Below, piece after piece: positions 25,209 to 34,072 of a stretch of 39,096 nt of DNA. The position numbers and the translations under genes are program-made. The notes under the pieces are model-generated. The model ran no database searches. It was not told where the DNA came from and was given only the letters and a program-made list of their open reading frames with translations. This stretch comes from CAG-492 sp035388585 (lineage in GTDB: Bacteria; Bacillota; Clostridia; TANB77; CAG-508): NCBI GenBank assembly GCA_035388585.1, contig DAOOQE010000012.1:1-39096 (forward strand), written 5' to 3'. Numbering within the stretch: position 1 is the stretch's first letter; each line of letters begins with the position of its first letter.

Positions 25209-26498
25209 TTAAAATCCCGTTCTGGGCAATTTCGCATTATTTTCAATAATTTTTTTGTTGTTTTCTATTACAATATTATAATTCTGATTTAATTTAACAT
25301 TTACTTTTATTTCTTCCTCGTTCAGAATATAATTGTCTTGAACTTTTCTTTCTTTTATAATATATTCTCCTGGGATTATTGATTTAAAACTTATTAATCC
25401 ATTTTCATCTGTTGTTAATATTTGTAATTTGTTGGTGTTTACCTCACAAATTGAAAATTCGAAATCTTTCAATGGCTCAAGTGTTTCAGAATCGACTTTT
25501 TTTATTACTAAATTAGTTTCATTTTTGGGAATTTTAATATCAATATTTTTACTAATTAATTCTGTTTCTAATCCTGTGATCGCATAATTTTGCAAATTAT
25601 TTGGTGCTTTACCATAATATATTGGATATGTTTTTACGTTTGAATTTATAATTAATTTTAATTTACTTTCTTTTTTCAATTCATCTATAGGAACCATTAT
25701 TTTAAATTTTTCTTCTTTTTTAAAAATTTTTCTATTTGTATTATTTTCATCAGTAATTTTTACGTTATTTAAATCTGTGTTATCTACATATATTGAATAT
25801 TCAGAAATTTCTATATCTTTAGGTATTTTAAAAGTTTTACTTAAATATTTATTTTCTTTTTCATCAACTTCCCACTCATCTATTTCAGTTTCAATATCTA
25901 TTTGAGGAATGTTTTTTATTTGTGTAGATTTTCTTGCTTCATAAGATATTTTTTTTATTGCCTCTACTACTCTTTTACCTGATTCGTTTGTTGGTACAAA
26001 ATCTTCTAAATTATAATTGTACATCATATCATATACAGCCATTTTAGTTGCTGTATATGCTTCTATTTCATTAGCACATCCTAATTCCTGAAAAGTTTTA
26101 TATGGAAAACCATTTATTATTGCTCTCCAAATTAAATTATTCTCTATCAATTCATTTTTTTCAATTTGATATCCTCCACGCTCAATCGAAACTCCTTCTA
26201 GTTCTCTATTTAAGCAATATGCAGGATACTCTTTACCATCATTATTATATACAACATACTCACTTCGATACAAATAGTTCTTGTACTTAAAACAATATAT
26301 ATTTTCTTTTGAATACAAATCTAATTCTTTTTTATATTCAGCTTTTACTATATTGTTTGAAAAGAGTGTATTTACGACTATTATAATCAACATAAAAATA
26401 GATATTGATCTAATAACCTTTGTTGGTTTACCTAATATTTTTTCGGTTCTTTTTTTTAATTCTTCACATTTTTTAATTTGTTCTTGTTTTTTTATCAC
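25209..26498 (-). CDS. Surface protein with thioester-like and SpaA-like domains, ending in LPRTGF
   Basis: 429 residues. A 27-residue basic cytoplasmic tail precedes a signal/anchor segment (about 30-50). Then comes a domain resembling Gram-positive thioester (TQxA) adhesin domains: C95 in YPAYCLNRE and YTATKMAVYDMMY (148-160), where the usual Gln is replaced (TKMA). A linker (about 190-320) leads to a SpaA-like beta domain (about 325-418; NLVIKKVDSETLEPLKDFEF, GEYIIKERK). The protein stops directly after LPRTGF, with no hydrophobic segment or basic tail, so it cannot be a standard sortase substrate as read. The start is GTG with AAAGGAG 11 nt upstream. A sortase gene lies 410 bp upstream. 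Confidence 0.8.
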   Translation of the reverse strand: MIKKQEQIKKCEELKKRTEKILGKPTKVIRSISIFMLIIIVVNTLFSNNIVKAEYKKELDLYSKENIYCFKYKNYLYRSEYVVYNNDGKEYPAYCLNRELEGVSIERGGYQIEKNELIENNLIWRAIINGFPYKTFQELGCANEIEAYTATKMAVYDMMYNYNLEDFVPTNESGKRVVEAIKKISYEARKSTQIKNIPQIDIETEIDEWEVDEKENKYLSKTFKIPKDIEISEYSIYVDNTDLNNVKITDENNTNRKIFKKEEKFKIMVPIDELKKESKLKLIINSNVKTYPIYYGKAPNNLQNYAITGLETELISKNIDIKIPKNETNLVIKKVDSETLEPLKDFEFSICEVNTNKLQILTTDENGLISFKSIIPGEYIIKERKVQDNYILNEEEIKVNVKLNQNYNIVIENNKKIIENNAKLPRTGF

Positions 26499-26674
26499 TT
26501 TAATACATACTCCTTTTAGAATAATTTTGGATTTTTAAACGGATACCCAAAAACCTATATGTATAAATTTCATACTTTTTAATTAAATATTATCTATATT
26601 TTAAGATTATTTATATTTTATTATTATTTATATTATTATCATTTGTCTACTTCATTATATGTTGTTAATTATTA

Positions 26675-26865
26675 ATATTTTATGATTATTTATGTTATTA
26701 ACCTGTAAAATACACATAGGAAATTATTTTGATTATTTATATTTTATGATTATTTATGTTATTAACCTCCTGCAACATGAACTTAATTTCAAAAATAAAA
26801 TATTACACAATTTACAATGTAAATAAGCAAATACACTACAACATGAAATTAATTTTAAAATAAAT
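26675..26865. repeat. Two duplicated pairs in the gap between sortase and surface-protein genes
   Basis: A perfect 30-bp direct repeat starting ATATTTTATGATTATTTATG occurs at 26675-26704 and 26739-26768 (64-bp spacing). A second, imperfect pair starting CAACATGAA follows at 26773 and 26839 (66-bp spacing). They fill much of the 410-bp gap 26499-26908; I see no gene there. Confidence 0.85.
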
Positions 26866-26908
26866 GAAGACCACATGTTTACAATATTTGTAATATAATC
26901 ATTTATTC

Positions 26909-27592
26909 TTATTGGTTTGAAATCTCTATTGCCTGAACACATAATCTAAGGTATGGAATATTATTAACACATGTTATTAATGTTATCTTATTTTCATTTG
27001 TTTGATTTAATTTTGACCAGTCCGTTTCTTGTATTTTTTGAACTTCTGAAACTTTATATTGTCTTTTTCCTAATCTTGATATATAAATAATTTCATCACC
27101 TATTTCTAGATTTTTTATGTTTCTAAAAAATGAATTATTATGTGCTGCTAATCCAACATTTCCATTAAAAATAGAAGTAGTCTCAAAATGACCTACATTT
27201 TTTTCTAATATATCCTGTGTCGTTCCATTTTTTATATTTGCTTCCAAATTAATTTTGGGAATTATTATTTTCCAATTTATATTTTCTGAACTTATATTTG
27301 TTGAATATGAATTACCTGAATTGCTAGCCTCCGAATTATTATTTTCTGAAATAATGGTTTCTGAATTAATATCTTTTGAATTTAAGCCTTCTGAATTAAT
27401 AATATTTTCTGATTGATTTAAATCATTTTTCTCATTTGAGCCTTTAGTTATATTTTCTTTTTTTATTAAGATTATTCTATTTTTATTTAATTGACTAATC
27501 AAATTAAATTTTATCAATGTAATATTTATTGATATTAATACTAAAATAAATATAGTACTAATAATTAAATACTTGTATCTGTTTTTATACAT
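26909..27592 (-). CDS. Sortase (transpeptidase)
   Basis: 227 residues. An N-terminal anchor (about 7-30) leads to a Ser/Asn/Glu-rich linker (about 55-105) made of loose NSExx-like repeats. The sortase beta-barrel (about 107-225) has catalytic residues H151 (LAAHNN), C208 (TLITC) and R216 (YLRLC). Sortases cut LPxTG-type signals and join proteins to peptidoglycan or to pilin lysines. The small barrel with a signal anchor is compatible with class D or E, but I cannot fix the class. The start has GGTGG 10 nt upstream. The natural substrate may be the LPRTGF-ending protein next door, which lacks a normal sorting tail. Confidence 0.93.
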   Translation of the reverse strand: MYKNRYKYLIISTIFILVLISINITLIKFNLISQLNKNRIILIKKENITKGSNEKNDLNQSENIINSEGLNSKDINSETIISENNNSEASNSGNSYSTNISSENINWKIIIPKINLEANIKNGTTQDILEKNVGHFETTSIFNGNVGLAAHNNSFFRNIKNLEIGDEIIYISRLGKRQYKVSEVQKIQETDWSKLNQTNENKITLITCVNNIPYLRLCVQAIEISNQ

Positions 27593-27725
27593 ACATATAA
27601 TTCACCACCTTAGATTTATTGTATAATTATTTTTGAGATTTTAAAAGAATTTTTGAAATAAAATTTTTGAATAAAAATTGCAATTTTATATTTTTAGTTT
27701 ACTATATTTACAAAGAATTGTAAAG

Positions 27726-27887
27726 AGTTTTCGGTCGACAAAAGTCGACCTTTTTCTCTTATTCTTCAGATTCCAAAACAATATTAGTTATTAGTTTTCG
27801 CTCGACATAAGTATACCTTTTTCGATAATGAAAAAATAAACAAAGATACAACAATAAGTTTTCGTTCGACAAAAGTCGACCTTTTTC
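27726..27887. repeat. Three spaced 31-bp repeats with GTCGAC dyads upstream of the sortase gene
   Basis: Copies at 27726-27756, 27793-27823 and 27857-27887 share AGTTTTCG, then a TCGACA/GT.GAC-type dyad, then ACCTTTTTC. Copy 1 is a perfect inverted repeat (GGTCGAC-AAAA-GTCGACC), copy 3 has one mismatch, and copy 2 has lost the dyad. The rest of the 436-bp gap 27593-28028 is AT-rich without a gene. Confidence 0.88.
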
Positions 27888-28028
27888 TTAAAGAATTTAC
27901 CTTTTATATTAAGATTTCCTTTTATAATAAATCCCCAAATTTTTGATTATATTTTCGCAATTATAATCTTTCTTAATTTGTGAAAATATTTAATAATTTT
28001 AACTTACGTTTTAAAAATATTTTATTTT

Positions 28029-29537
28029 TTAAATTATAGTACAATTAAAATAAAATTCCACACCATCTTTTTGATTTATTACACCATAATCATTATTATA
28101 ATTATTCATTACAGCTTTAACATATGCAAGACCTATTCCAGTTCCGCCATTATCTCTATTTCTAGAGGAATCTACTTTATAAAATCTGCCCCAAATTTTA
28201 TTTAAATCTTCATCTTTTATGTTTTCTCCTGTATTAAAAACACCTACACGAATTCTTTTGTTTACTTCCTGAACATTAATTTTTATTTTCCTTATTCCAT
28301 TTATTCCACTTGAATATTTTATAGCATTTGTTATATAGTTTGAAATAATTTGCTCTATGTAAAAATCATCCGCAAAAACTTCAATAATATTATTTTCATC
28401 AAATTCAACTTCAATATTATTTTCGTCAATTATTAAACTGTGCTTTCTTAAAACCTCATTAATCAAAGCAACAATATCTATTTTTTTATTATTTAAGGTT
28501 AAAGCCCCATATTCTATTTTCATTAATTCTAATAATTGTTTTACTAATTTATCCATTTTATTTGTTTCATCTAATATTATTGTTGCATAATATTTTCTTG
28601 AATCCGGATCACTATTTACTTCTTCCAAAAGACCTTCAGAATAACCTTGTATTAATGATATAGGAGTTTTTAATTCGTGTGATACATCTGAAATAAACTG
28701 CTTCCTCATTTCATCTATTCTAGATTTCTCTTCAATATCTTTTTCCAATTCCGTATTATATTTTTTTAGTTCATTTATTGTACTTTCAAGCTTATCTGAC
28801 ATTATATTTATGCTTTTTCCAAGACTATTGATCTCATCCTCAGTATTTAATAATCTATATTTTTTTGAAAAGTCCAAATTAGACATACCTTCTGCTATTT
28901 CATTAAGTTCTAGAATTGGTTTTGTAAACTTTTTTGATATAATAGATGCTAGAATTCCTGAAATTACTATTGCTATACAACCTATTAATAACAAAACACT
29001 ATTAGAAACTTTAACACTTTCCTTAATTACAGATATAGGTGTTCTAATACATAATTCATAATTATTATCTAATTTAGAAATCAATGTTAAATATGTTATA
29101 TTATTTTTTTCTTCATTTTTTTGTTTTATAACCATATTATTTGTTTCACATAATATGGTTTCGTTTATATTTATTTTCTTTTCATATTCAAGAGATAAAT
29201 CAACATTACTTATGTCTTCTAATTGTTCTGAATTTGTGGCAACTATAGTAACATCATTATTTGTTCTAAGAAGTATTTCTAGGTTATTTTTTAATGCTAT
29301 AACTTTTATTTTTTCCTCTAAATAATCTTGATTATTTGGTAAATCACCACCTTTATAGTATTGATTTATTTCTGAGTGAATCTGTTTTAATGTTTCAACT
29401 TTGCTATATATATAAAATTTTTCCAAAACAACACTATTAATAAGTACCAATAATAAAATTATTATTACAATTACAACACACACTGTAAAAAACAATTTAA
29501 CTCTTACTGATTTCCATTTTTCATTAATTTTTGCCAT
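28029..29537 (-). CDS. Sensor histidine kinase
   Basis: 502 residues. TM1 (about 15-38), an extracellular sensor region (about 40-178), TM2 (about 179-200), HAMP (about 200-255), a coiled coil, HisKA with the phosphoacceptor H287 in FISDVSHELKTPISLIQGYSE, and HATPase_c with the N box YITNAIKYSS and the G box NGGTGIGLAY. The sensor region lacks a recognisable ligand-binding motif. The start lies inside the end of the response regulator gene (14-bp overlap) with GGAGG 6 nt upstream, implying coupled translation. Signal and targets are unknown. Confidence 0.95.
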   Translation of the reverse strand: MAKINEKWKSVRVKLFFTVCVVIVIIILLLVLINSVVLEKFYIYSKVETLKQIHSEINQYYKGGDLPNNQDYLEEKIKVIALKNNLEILLRTNNDVTIVATNSEQLEDISNVDLSLEYEKKININETILCETNNMVIKQKNEEKNNITYLTLISKLDNNYELCIRTPISVIKESVKVSNSVLLLIGCIAIVISGILASIISKKFTKPILELNEIAEGMSNLDFSKKYRLLNTEDEINSLGKSINIMSDKLESTINELKKYNTELEKDIEEKSRIDEMRKQFISDVSHELKTPISLIQGYSEGLLEEVNSDPDSRKYYATIILDETNKMDKLVKQLLELMKIEYGALTLNNKKIDIVALINEVLRKHSLIIDENNIEVEFDENNIIEVFADDFYIEQIISNYITNAIKYSSGINGIRKIKINVQEVNKRIRVGVFNTGENIKDEDLNKIWGRFYKVDSSRNRDNGGTGIGLAYVKAVMNNYNNDYGVINQKDGVEFYFNCTII

Positions 29538-30210
29538 TATTTCCTCCAGGTTGGAATTTATAACCTATTCCCCTTATTGTTTCAATATATTTTCCTTTTT
29601 TTCCAAATTTTCCTCTTATCTTCTTTATATGGCTATCTATAGTTCTTGTATCTCCATAATAATCATAATTCCATACATTGTTTAAAATCTTATCTCTTGT
29701 TAATGCTATTCCAACATTATCTGCCAGATATTTAAATAATTCGTATTCTCTCAAACTTAATTCTATTTTTTTATTATCGATAATTACTGTTCTACCACTA
29801 CTATCTAAAATTATTCCATTAAAATTTTCTGATATATTCATTTGTTCTGCTAGTCTTTTTAATATTGCATGTACTCTTGCTACTAAAATTTTGGGACTAA
29901 ATGGTTTTGATATATATTCATCCACTCCTAATTCAAATCCAAATAATTCATCTTGTTCCTCTCCTCTTGCTGTTAGCATGATTACAGGAACATTTGACTC
30001 TCTTCTTATTTGCCTTAATACAGACCAGCCATCTAATTTAGGCATCATAACATCTAACAAAATTAAATCAATTTTATTTTTATTTTCAACATATATTGTT
30101 AGTGCCTCTTCACCATCACAAGCTTCTAATATATCAAATTTTTCTTTTTTCAAAAAATCTTTTAATAGTTTTCTCATTCTTATTTCATCATCCACTACTA
30201 AAATTGTCAT
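29524..30210 (-). CDS. OmpR/PhoB-family response regulator
   Basis: 228 residues. The receiver (about 1-115) has D7/D8, phosphorylation site D53 in LILLDVMMPKLDG, switch Thr in VIMLTARGEE and lysine in ISKPFSPKIL. The winged-helix C-terminal domain (about 130-225; LSLREYELFKYLADN, RTIDSHIKKIRGKFG, YIETIRGIGYKF) is of the OmpR type. It is the cognate partner of the overlapping kinase. GGAGG lies before the ATG. Candidate targets nearby are the sortase and the L,D-transpeptidase remnant, by position only. Confidence 0.96.
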   Translation of the reverse strand: MTILVVDDEIRMRKLLKDFLKKEKFDILEACDGEEALTIYVENKNKIDLILLDVMMPKLDGWSVLRQIRRESNVPVIMLTARGEEQDELFGFELGVDEYISKPFSPKILVARVHAILKRLAEQMNISENFNGIILDSSGRTVIIDNKKIELSLREYELFKYLADNVGIALTRDKILNNVWNYDYYGDTRTIDSHIKKIRGKFGKKGKYIETIRGIGYKFQPGGNNGKN

Positions 30211-30379
30211 TTAAATTCCTCCATCTATTCCAAAAGTTTTGAATATTATTTTTATAATATCTTAAAAAATAAATTTATAAATAATACTCATTTTTAATAT
30301 TTTTAAAGATATATAAAATATTTTTTTTAATCTTATACTATTTTAAATTAATTAAATTTTTTTATGATTAATATTTTAA

Positions 30380-30559
30380 CTAATTATATATTATTATTAT
30401 GTCTATTGTGTGAAAGAGAATATTTTTATTTGAATATTTAATATTTTTACGATTCCTTCTTATTTTTTTTATAAATTTTTTATAACATATTCCTGCTAAT
30501 AATGCAAATATTAATAAAATCAATAATGGTATTATCGATATTTTTTTATTTAGGTTCAT
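30380..30559 (-). CDS. Possible small membrane protein
   Basis: A 59-residue frame beginning MNLNKKISIIPLLILL, with one membrane helix (about 7-26), a basic stretch (KKFIKKIRRNRKN) and a hydrophobic end. It overlaps the last 14 bp of the L,D-transpeptidase remnant in another frame. AGGG lies 11 nt upstream, a weak ribosome site. It is plausible as a small membrane protein but unsupported by any family I know. Confidence 0.3.
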   Translation of the reverse strand: MNLNKKISIIPLLILLIFALLAGICYKKFIKKIRRNRKNIKYSNKNILFHTIDIIIIYN

Positions 30560-31118
30560 GTTTCAAAAGCCCTAAATTTCTAAGCTTTTTTTGTATTTCA
30601 AATACATCTAAGCCATACATTCCAGACTCTAAATATCTAAACCCTTTACCAAAATCACCATATTCTCCATCTATTATTGTTACAGTGGTTCCAACATTTA
30701 TAAAAGAATACAATTCTTCCACATCCTTTATTTTAATTCTTATACATCCATGCGAACTTTTTTTACCTATTGAATCCTCAAGTGGTGTTCCATGCATTCC
30801 GAATTGACCCCATGGACAATTAATGCCCATAAATCTTCCAACATATCCTTCTCCCCATAATGCTTTAAATGAAATCTTCCAATTACTTATTGGAGAAGGA
30901 GTATCAGTTTTACCCCCCAGAAAAATCATATTTTTTTATCATCTCACCTTTTTCAAATATATACATTTTTGATTCTTCTATATAAACTAAAATATGATAT
31001 TTTTTATATATAACTCATTAATTTCTTTTAGATTAATACTTATTATTGAATTCAATTTTAGAATTGAAATAATAATTATAATAATATTAACAAGTAATTT
31101 TTTTTTTATTCTTTTCAT
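30546..31118 (-). pseudogene. L,D-transpeptidase (YkuD) with two frameshifts
   Basis: Three frame segments together make one exported YkuD enzyme. Segment 1 starts at ATG 31118 (AAAGGA upstream): MKRIKKKLLVNIIIIII, a signal or anchor. Segment 2 reads YHILVYIEESKMYIFEKG. Segment 3 reads GGKTDTPSPISNW and continues through HGTPLED to the catalytic SHGCIRI, ending in a clipped peptidoglycan-binding-like stretch (YLESGMYGLDVFEIQKKL). The breaks fall at an A-run near 30998 (one A short) and a run of six G at 30913-30918 (one extra). Intact, it would cross-link peptidoglycan stems. As read, only the frame from 30929 (127 residues, with catalytic Cys but no export signal) is open. Confidence 0.8.
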
Positions 31119-31120
31119 AT

Positions 31121-31164
31121 AAAAAATCCTTTCTTATATATTAATTTATATGCGAAAGGATTTT
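31121..31164 (-). terminator. Terminator of the acyl-CoA synthetase gene
   Basis: AAAATCCTTTC and GAAAGGATTTT form an 11-bp stem with a 20-nt AT-rich loop, followed by T on the minus strand. It starts 20 bp after the synthetase stop. Its 3' arm contains the AAAGGA that would serve as ribosome site for the L,D-transpeptidase start at 31118. Confidence 0.8.
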
Positions 31165-31184
31165 AACTTATCTTTTTAATTATA

Positions 31185-32921
31185 TTATTTAAGAATTTTT
31201 TCTATTTCTTTAAATCTTTTTATTTTCTGAGTAGTTGTTTTTTCTAACGGTTCTGTAGTAATTATTATTTCTTTTATTCTTTTAAATTGTGGTAAAGATT
31301 GATTAATATTTTTTATATCTTCCCATACTAACTTCTCATACTCACTTTGTTCTTTATTACCAAATTGTTCATTAACTAAAGTTTCATCATAAACAATTTT
31401 AATACCTAAATTTAATTCGTTTTTTTCATTTGGTCTAGGAAACAGAATACTTTCTGCGACATATGGTAATTTATTTATTAAAAATTCTATATCATTAGGA
31501 TAAACATTTTCACCATTTTTTAGTACAATAACTTCTTTTTTTCTTCCAGATATAAATAGATAACCATCTTTATCATAATATCCAAGATCTCCTGTTGAAA
31601 ACCATCCATCTTTTAATACATCATTTGTAGCATTTTCATTTTCGAAATAACCAAGCATTACATTTGGACCTTTTACTTGAATTTCTCCTATACCTTGTTC
31701 ATCAATGTCTACTAATCTTAATTCAACATTATATGGCGCCATTCCAACACTTCCTGGTCTTTTTTGTAAATCTGTTTCAGCTGCTGCAAGTGGAGAAGTT
31801 TCTGTTAATCCATATCCTTGTAATGTATCAACCCCAAAAATATTATAACCCACTATTACATCTTTACTCATTGGTGCTGCACCAAAAAATAAGATTCTTA
31901 TATTTCCACCCAAATTATCTAGAACAGATTTAAAAACTTTTCTTCTTATATCAATATGCAAATAATCATTTAAAAATTTAGTAACACTAGATAATAATTT
32001 TACAATTTTTGCTTTTCCACTTTTTTCGATTCCATTTTCTATTTTTTTATACATAGTTTCTAAAACTAAAGGTACAGCAACAAATACACTTATTTTGTAT
32101 TCAACTAAATTTTGTGCTATATATTTTAGTCCATCACAAAAAGCTACTGTTGCACCACTATAAAATCCATATAAAAAAGTAATAGTACATTCAAATGTAT
32201 GATGTAATGGTAGGAATGAAAGAATGGTATCTGTTGAATATATTTTTGCCATTTTTGCCATAGCCATAATATTTGATGTTATATTTTTTTGTGATAACAT
32301 AACCCCTTTAGATTGTGCTGTTGTACCTGATGTAAACAATAATGCACTCATTTTTTCATTATCTATATTAATATTTTTATATAATTCATTTCCTTCTTTT
32401 AATAATTTTTTCCCTTTTTCAACAAGTTCAGAATATGAAAGAACTCCATTTATTTCTTTTTGTAAATCCATACTTATTAAATTTTTTATTTTACCTATTC
32501 CTTTTTCTTTTAATTTCAAAAAAATGTCAGTATATTTTTCCTCAAAAACAATTGTCTCAACACCACTTCTAACAACTAAATTCTCAATTTCTCTTTCAGG
32601 CAATAACTTATCTAATGGAACTATTACCATATTTGATGTAGTGACTGCAAAATATGTTATACACCACTCATATCTATTATTTCCAATTACAGCAACCTTA
32701 GAATTTTCAATACCTAAATTTAATAATGCAGTAGAAAAATGTTCAACTTCTTCCTTAACCTGAGAATATGTTTTTTCTACAATATATTGATCTTGTTTAC
32801 CAATATTTCTTTTGAATTTATATGCTATATTATCTGGATATTTTTTTACAGCTATATTTATTAGTTCTTTAAAACTTTTTATTTCATCTATTTCATGTAT
32901 TTCACTATTTAATTTTTTCAT
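31185..32921 (-). CDS. Long-chain acyl-CoA synthetase (AMP-forming)
   Basis: 578 residues of the ANL adenylating superfamily. The ATP/AMP loop is LLFTSGTTAQSKGVMLSQKN, then GYGLTETSP, and the hinge and C-terminal part GWFSTGDLGYYDKDGYLFISGRKKEVIVLKNGENVYP. It activates a fatty acid with ATP to acyl-AMP and then acyl-CoA. Specificity cannot be read from sequence. AGGAG lies about 9 nt before the ATG. The gene overlaps the upstream ABC permease gene by 17 bp and is thus the last gene of an exporter operon, an unusual partner suggesting a lipid or acylated product. Followed by a clear terminator. Confidence 0.92.
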   Translation of the reverse strand: MKKLNSEIHEIDEIKSFKELINIAVKKYPDNIAYKFKRNIGKQDQYIVEKTYSQVKEEVEHFSTALLNLGIENSKVAVIGNNRYEWCITYFAVTTSNMVIVPLDKLLPEREIENLVVRSGVETIVFEEKYTDIFLKLKEKGIGKIKNLISMDLQKEINGVLSYSELVEKGKKLLKEGNELYKNINIDNEKMSALLFTSGTTAQSKGVMLSQKNITSNIMAMAKMAKIYSTDTILSFLPLHHTFECTITFLYGFYSGATVAFCDGLKYIAQNLVEYKISVFVAVPLVLETMYKKIENGIEKSGKAKIVKLLSSVTKFLNDYLHIDIRRKVFKSVLDNLGGNIRILFFGAAPMSKDVIVGYNIFGVDTLQGYGLTETSPLAAAETDLQKRPGSVGMAPYNVELRLVDIDEQGIGEIQVKGPNVMLGYFENENATNDVLKDGWFSTGDLGYYDKDGYLFISGRKKEVIVLKNGENVYPNDIEFLINKLPYVAESILFPRPNEKNELNLGIKIVYDETLVNEQFGNKEQSEYEKLVWEDIKNINQSLPQFKRIKEIIITTEPLEKTTTQKIKRFKEIEKILK

Positions 32922-34072
32922 GTATTTTTACTCCTTTTATTTTATCTATTATTTTTATAACTATTGCATATAATATTCCAAATCCTAATACGATACACAT
33001 ATTAACTATAATATTTTCTATATCACCAAATCCATATTTAGTTAATTTAACTATTTGTTCATTTGAGTTAATATACCAATATGAAGGAAAAAATTTAGCA
33101 ATATTTAGAACAGAACTATTCAACCATTGTTGTTGTACAAAACAACCAGAAATAAAACTTAAACCTAATGCAACAACATTAACTATACCCGAAATTGCAT
33201 TTTTATTTTTAACAAGAGTACTTATAAGAAATCCAATTGTGCCAGCTGTTAATGTAAAAATAAATGAATTTAAAATTAATAATAATCCATTTACTGTAAA
33301 CATTCCTTGTCCACATAACATAAAACTAATAATTACATATAGTAACCATATTGCAATTATAAAAACAATATTTGCTAAAAATAATTTATTTGAAATTTTT
33401 TTGTAAGGAATTTTACATATATTGTTCCTTTTTTTAATATTTTCGTTATTAAAAACGCTCATTACTGTTGCAATCAAATATATTGATATAGCTAATAATG
33501 AATAATTAGCAAAGTTATAATACAAATTAGGTCTATTCATTATTTCTGATTTAGACTCGTTTTCAACAACAATATTCACTTGATTTTCTAAATCTAATTT
33601 TATTGAATCCACTATTTTCTTTTGATTCATCCCAGATCTACTATATACATCAGCTAATTTAAAATATTTATTAACCATCATCTGTGTATATTGAGCATTA
33701 CCTTCCTGTGTTTTTTTGATTTCTATTTCTGGATTATTATGATTCATAAAATTCTTTGTATAATCTTTTGGTATAAACAAGATATAATCAACTTCCCTAT
33801 AAAATAGAGCATCTTGAATTTTTTCTTCTTTATTTTCAATTTTAATAATATTAGATTTTTCACTTATATATTCTGTAAATCCCTTTATCAATTCAGTTTC
33901 TTCATCATTGTTAATAATTGAGATATTTGGAGTTGTTTCAATAAAACTTTGAGATTGTGTTTTTCCGTGCTGAAGTATTTAAAACAGAAATACCAATACA
34001 TATACCTGTATACAACAAAATAATCCATTTATATTTTAATAAAATTTTAAAATAATTTTTAAATACTATCAT
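32905..34072 (-). pseudogene. ABC-2 type permease 2, frameshifted near its N-terminus
   Basis: The gene begins at ATG 34072 with GGAGG upstream, overlapping the end of permease 1 by 14 bp. The first frame reads MIVFKNYFKILLKYKWIILL, then GICIGISVLNTS, the cytoplasmic start and TM1, and then drifts to a stop. The neighbouring frame resumes with HGKTQSQSFIETTPNISII and continues without break to 32905. Joining them needs removal of one base near 33970. The downstream frame has a soluble outer domain (EKIQDALFYREVDYILFIPKDY) and five to six membrane segments. The frame open from 33891 (328 residues) lacks TM1. With permease 1 it would form the membrane part of the exporter. Confidence 0.78.

Noticed and set aside
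26754..26942. A 62-residue cysteine-containing frame downstream of the sortase
   Set aside because: It overlaps the sortase end in another frame, has no ribosome site, and its codons come from the duplicated A/T-rich blocks.
27726..27887. CRISPR array
   Set aside because: Only three repeats, the middle one diverged; spacers of 33-36 bp resemble each other in part; no cas genes anywhere in the window.
32224..32763. A 179-residue frame antisense to the acyl-CoA synthetase (and a similar one antisense to the response regulator)
   Set aside because: Long antisense frames are expected opposite real genes in this codon usage; there is no ribosome site and no family resemblance.
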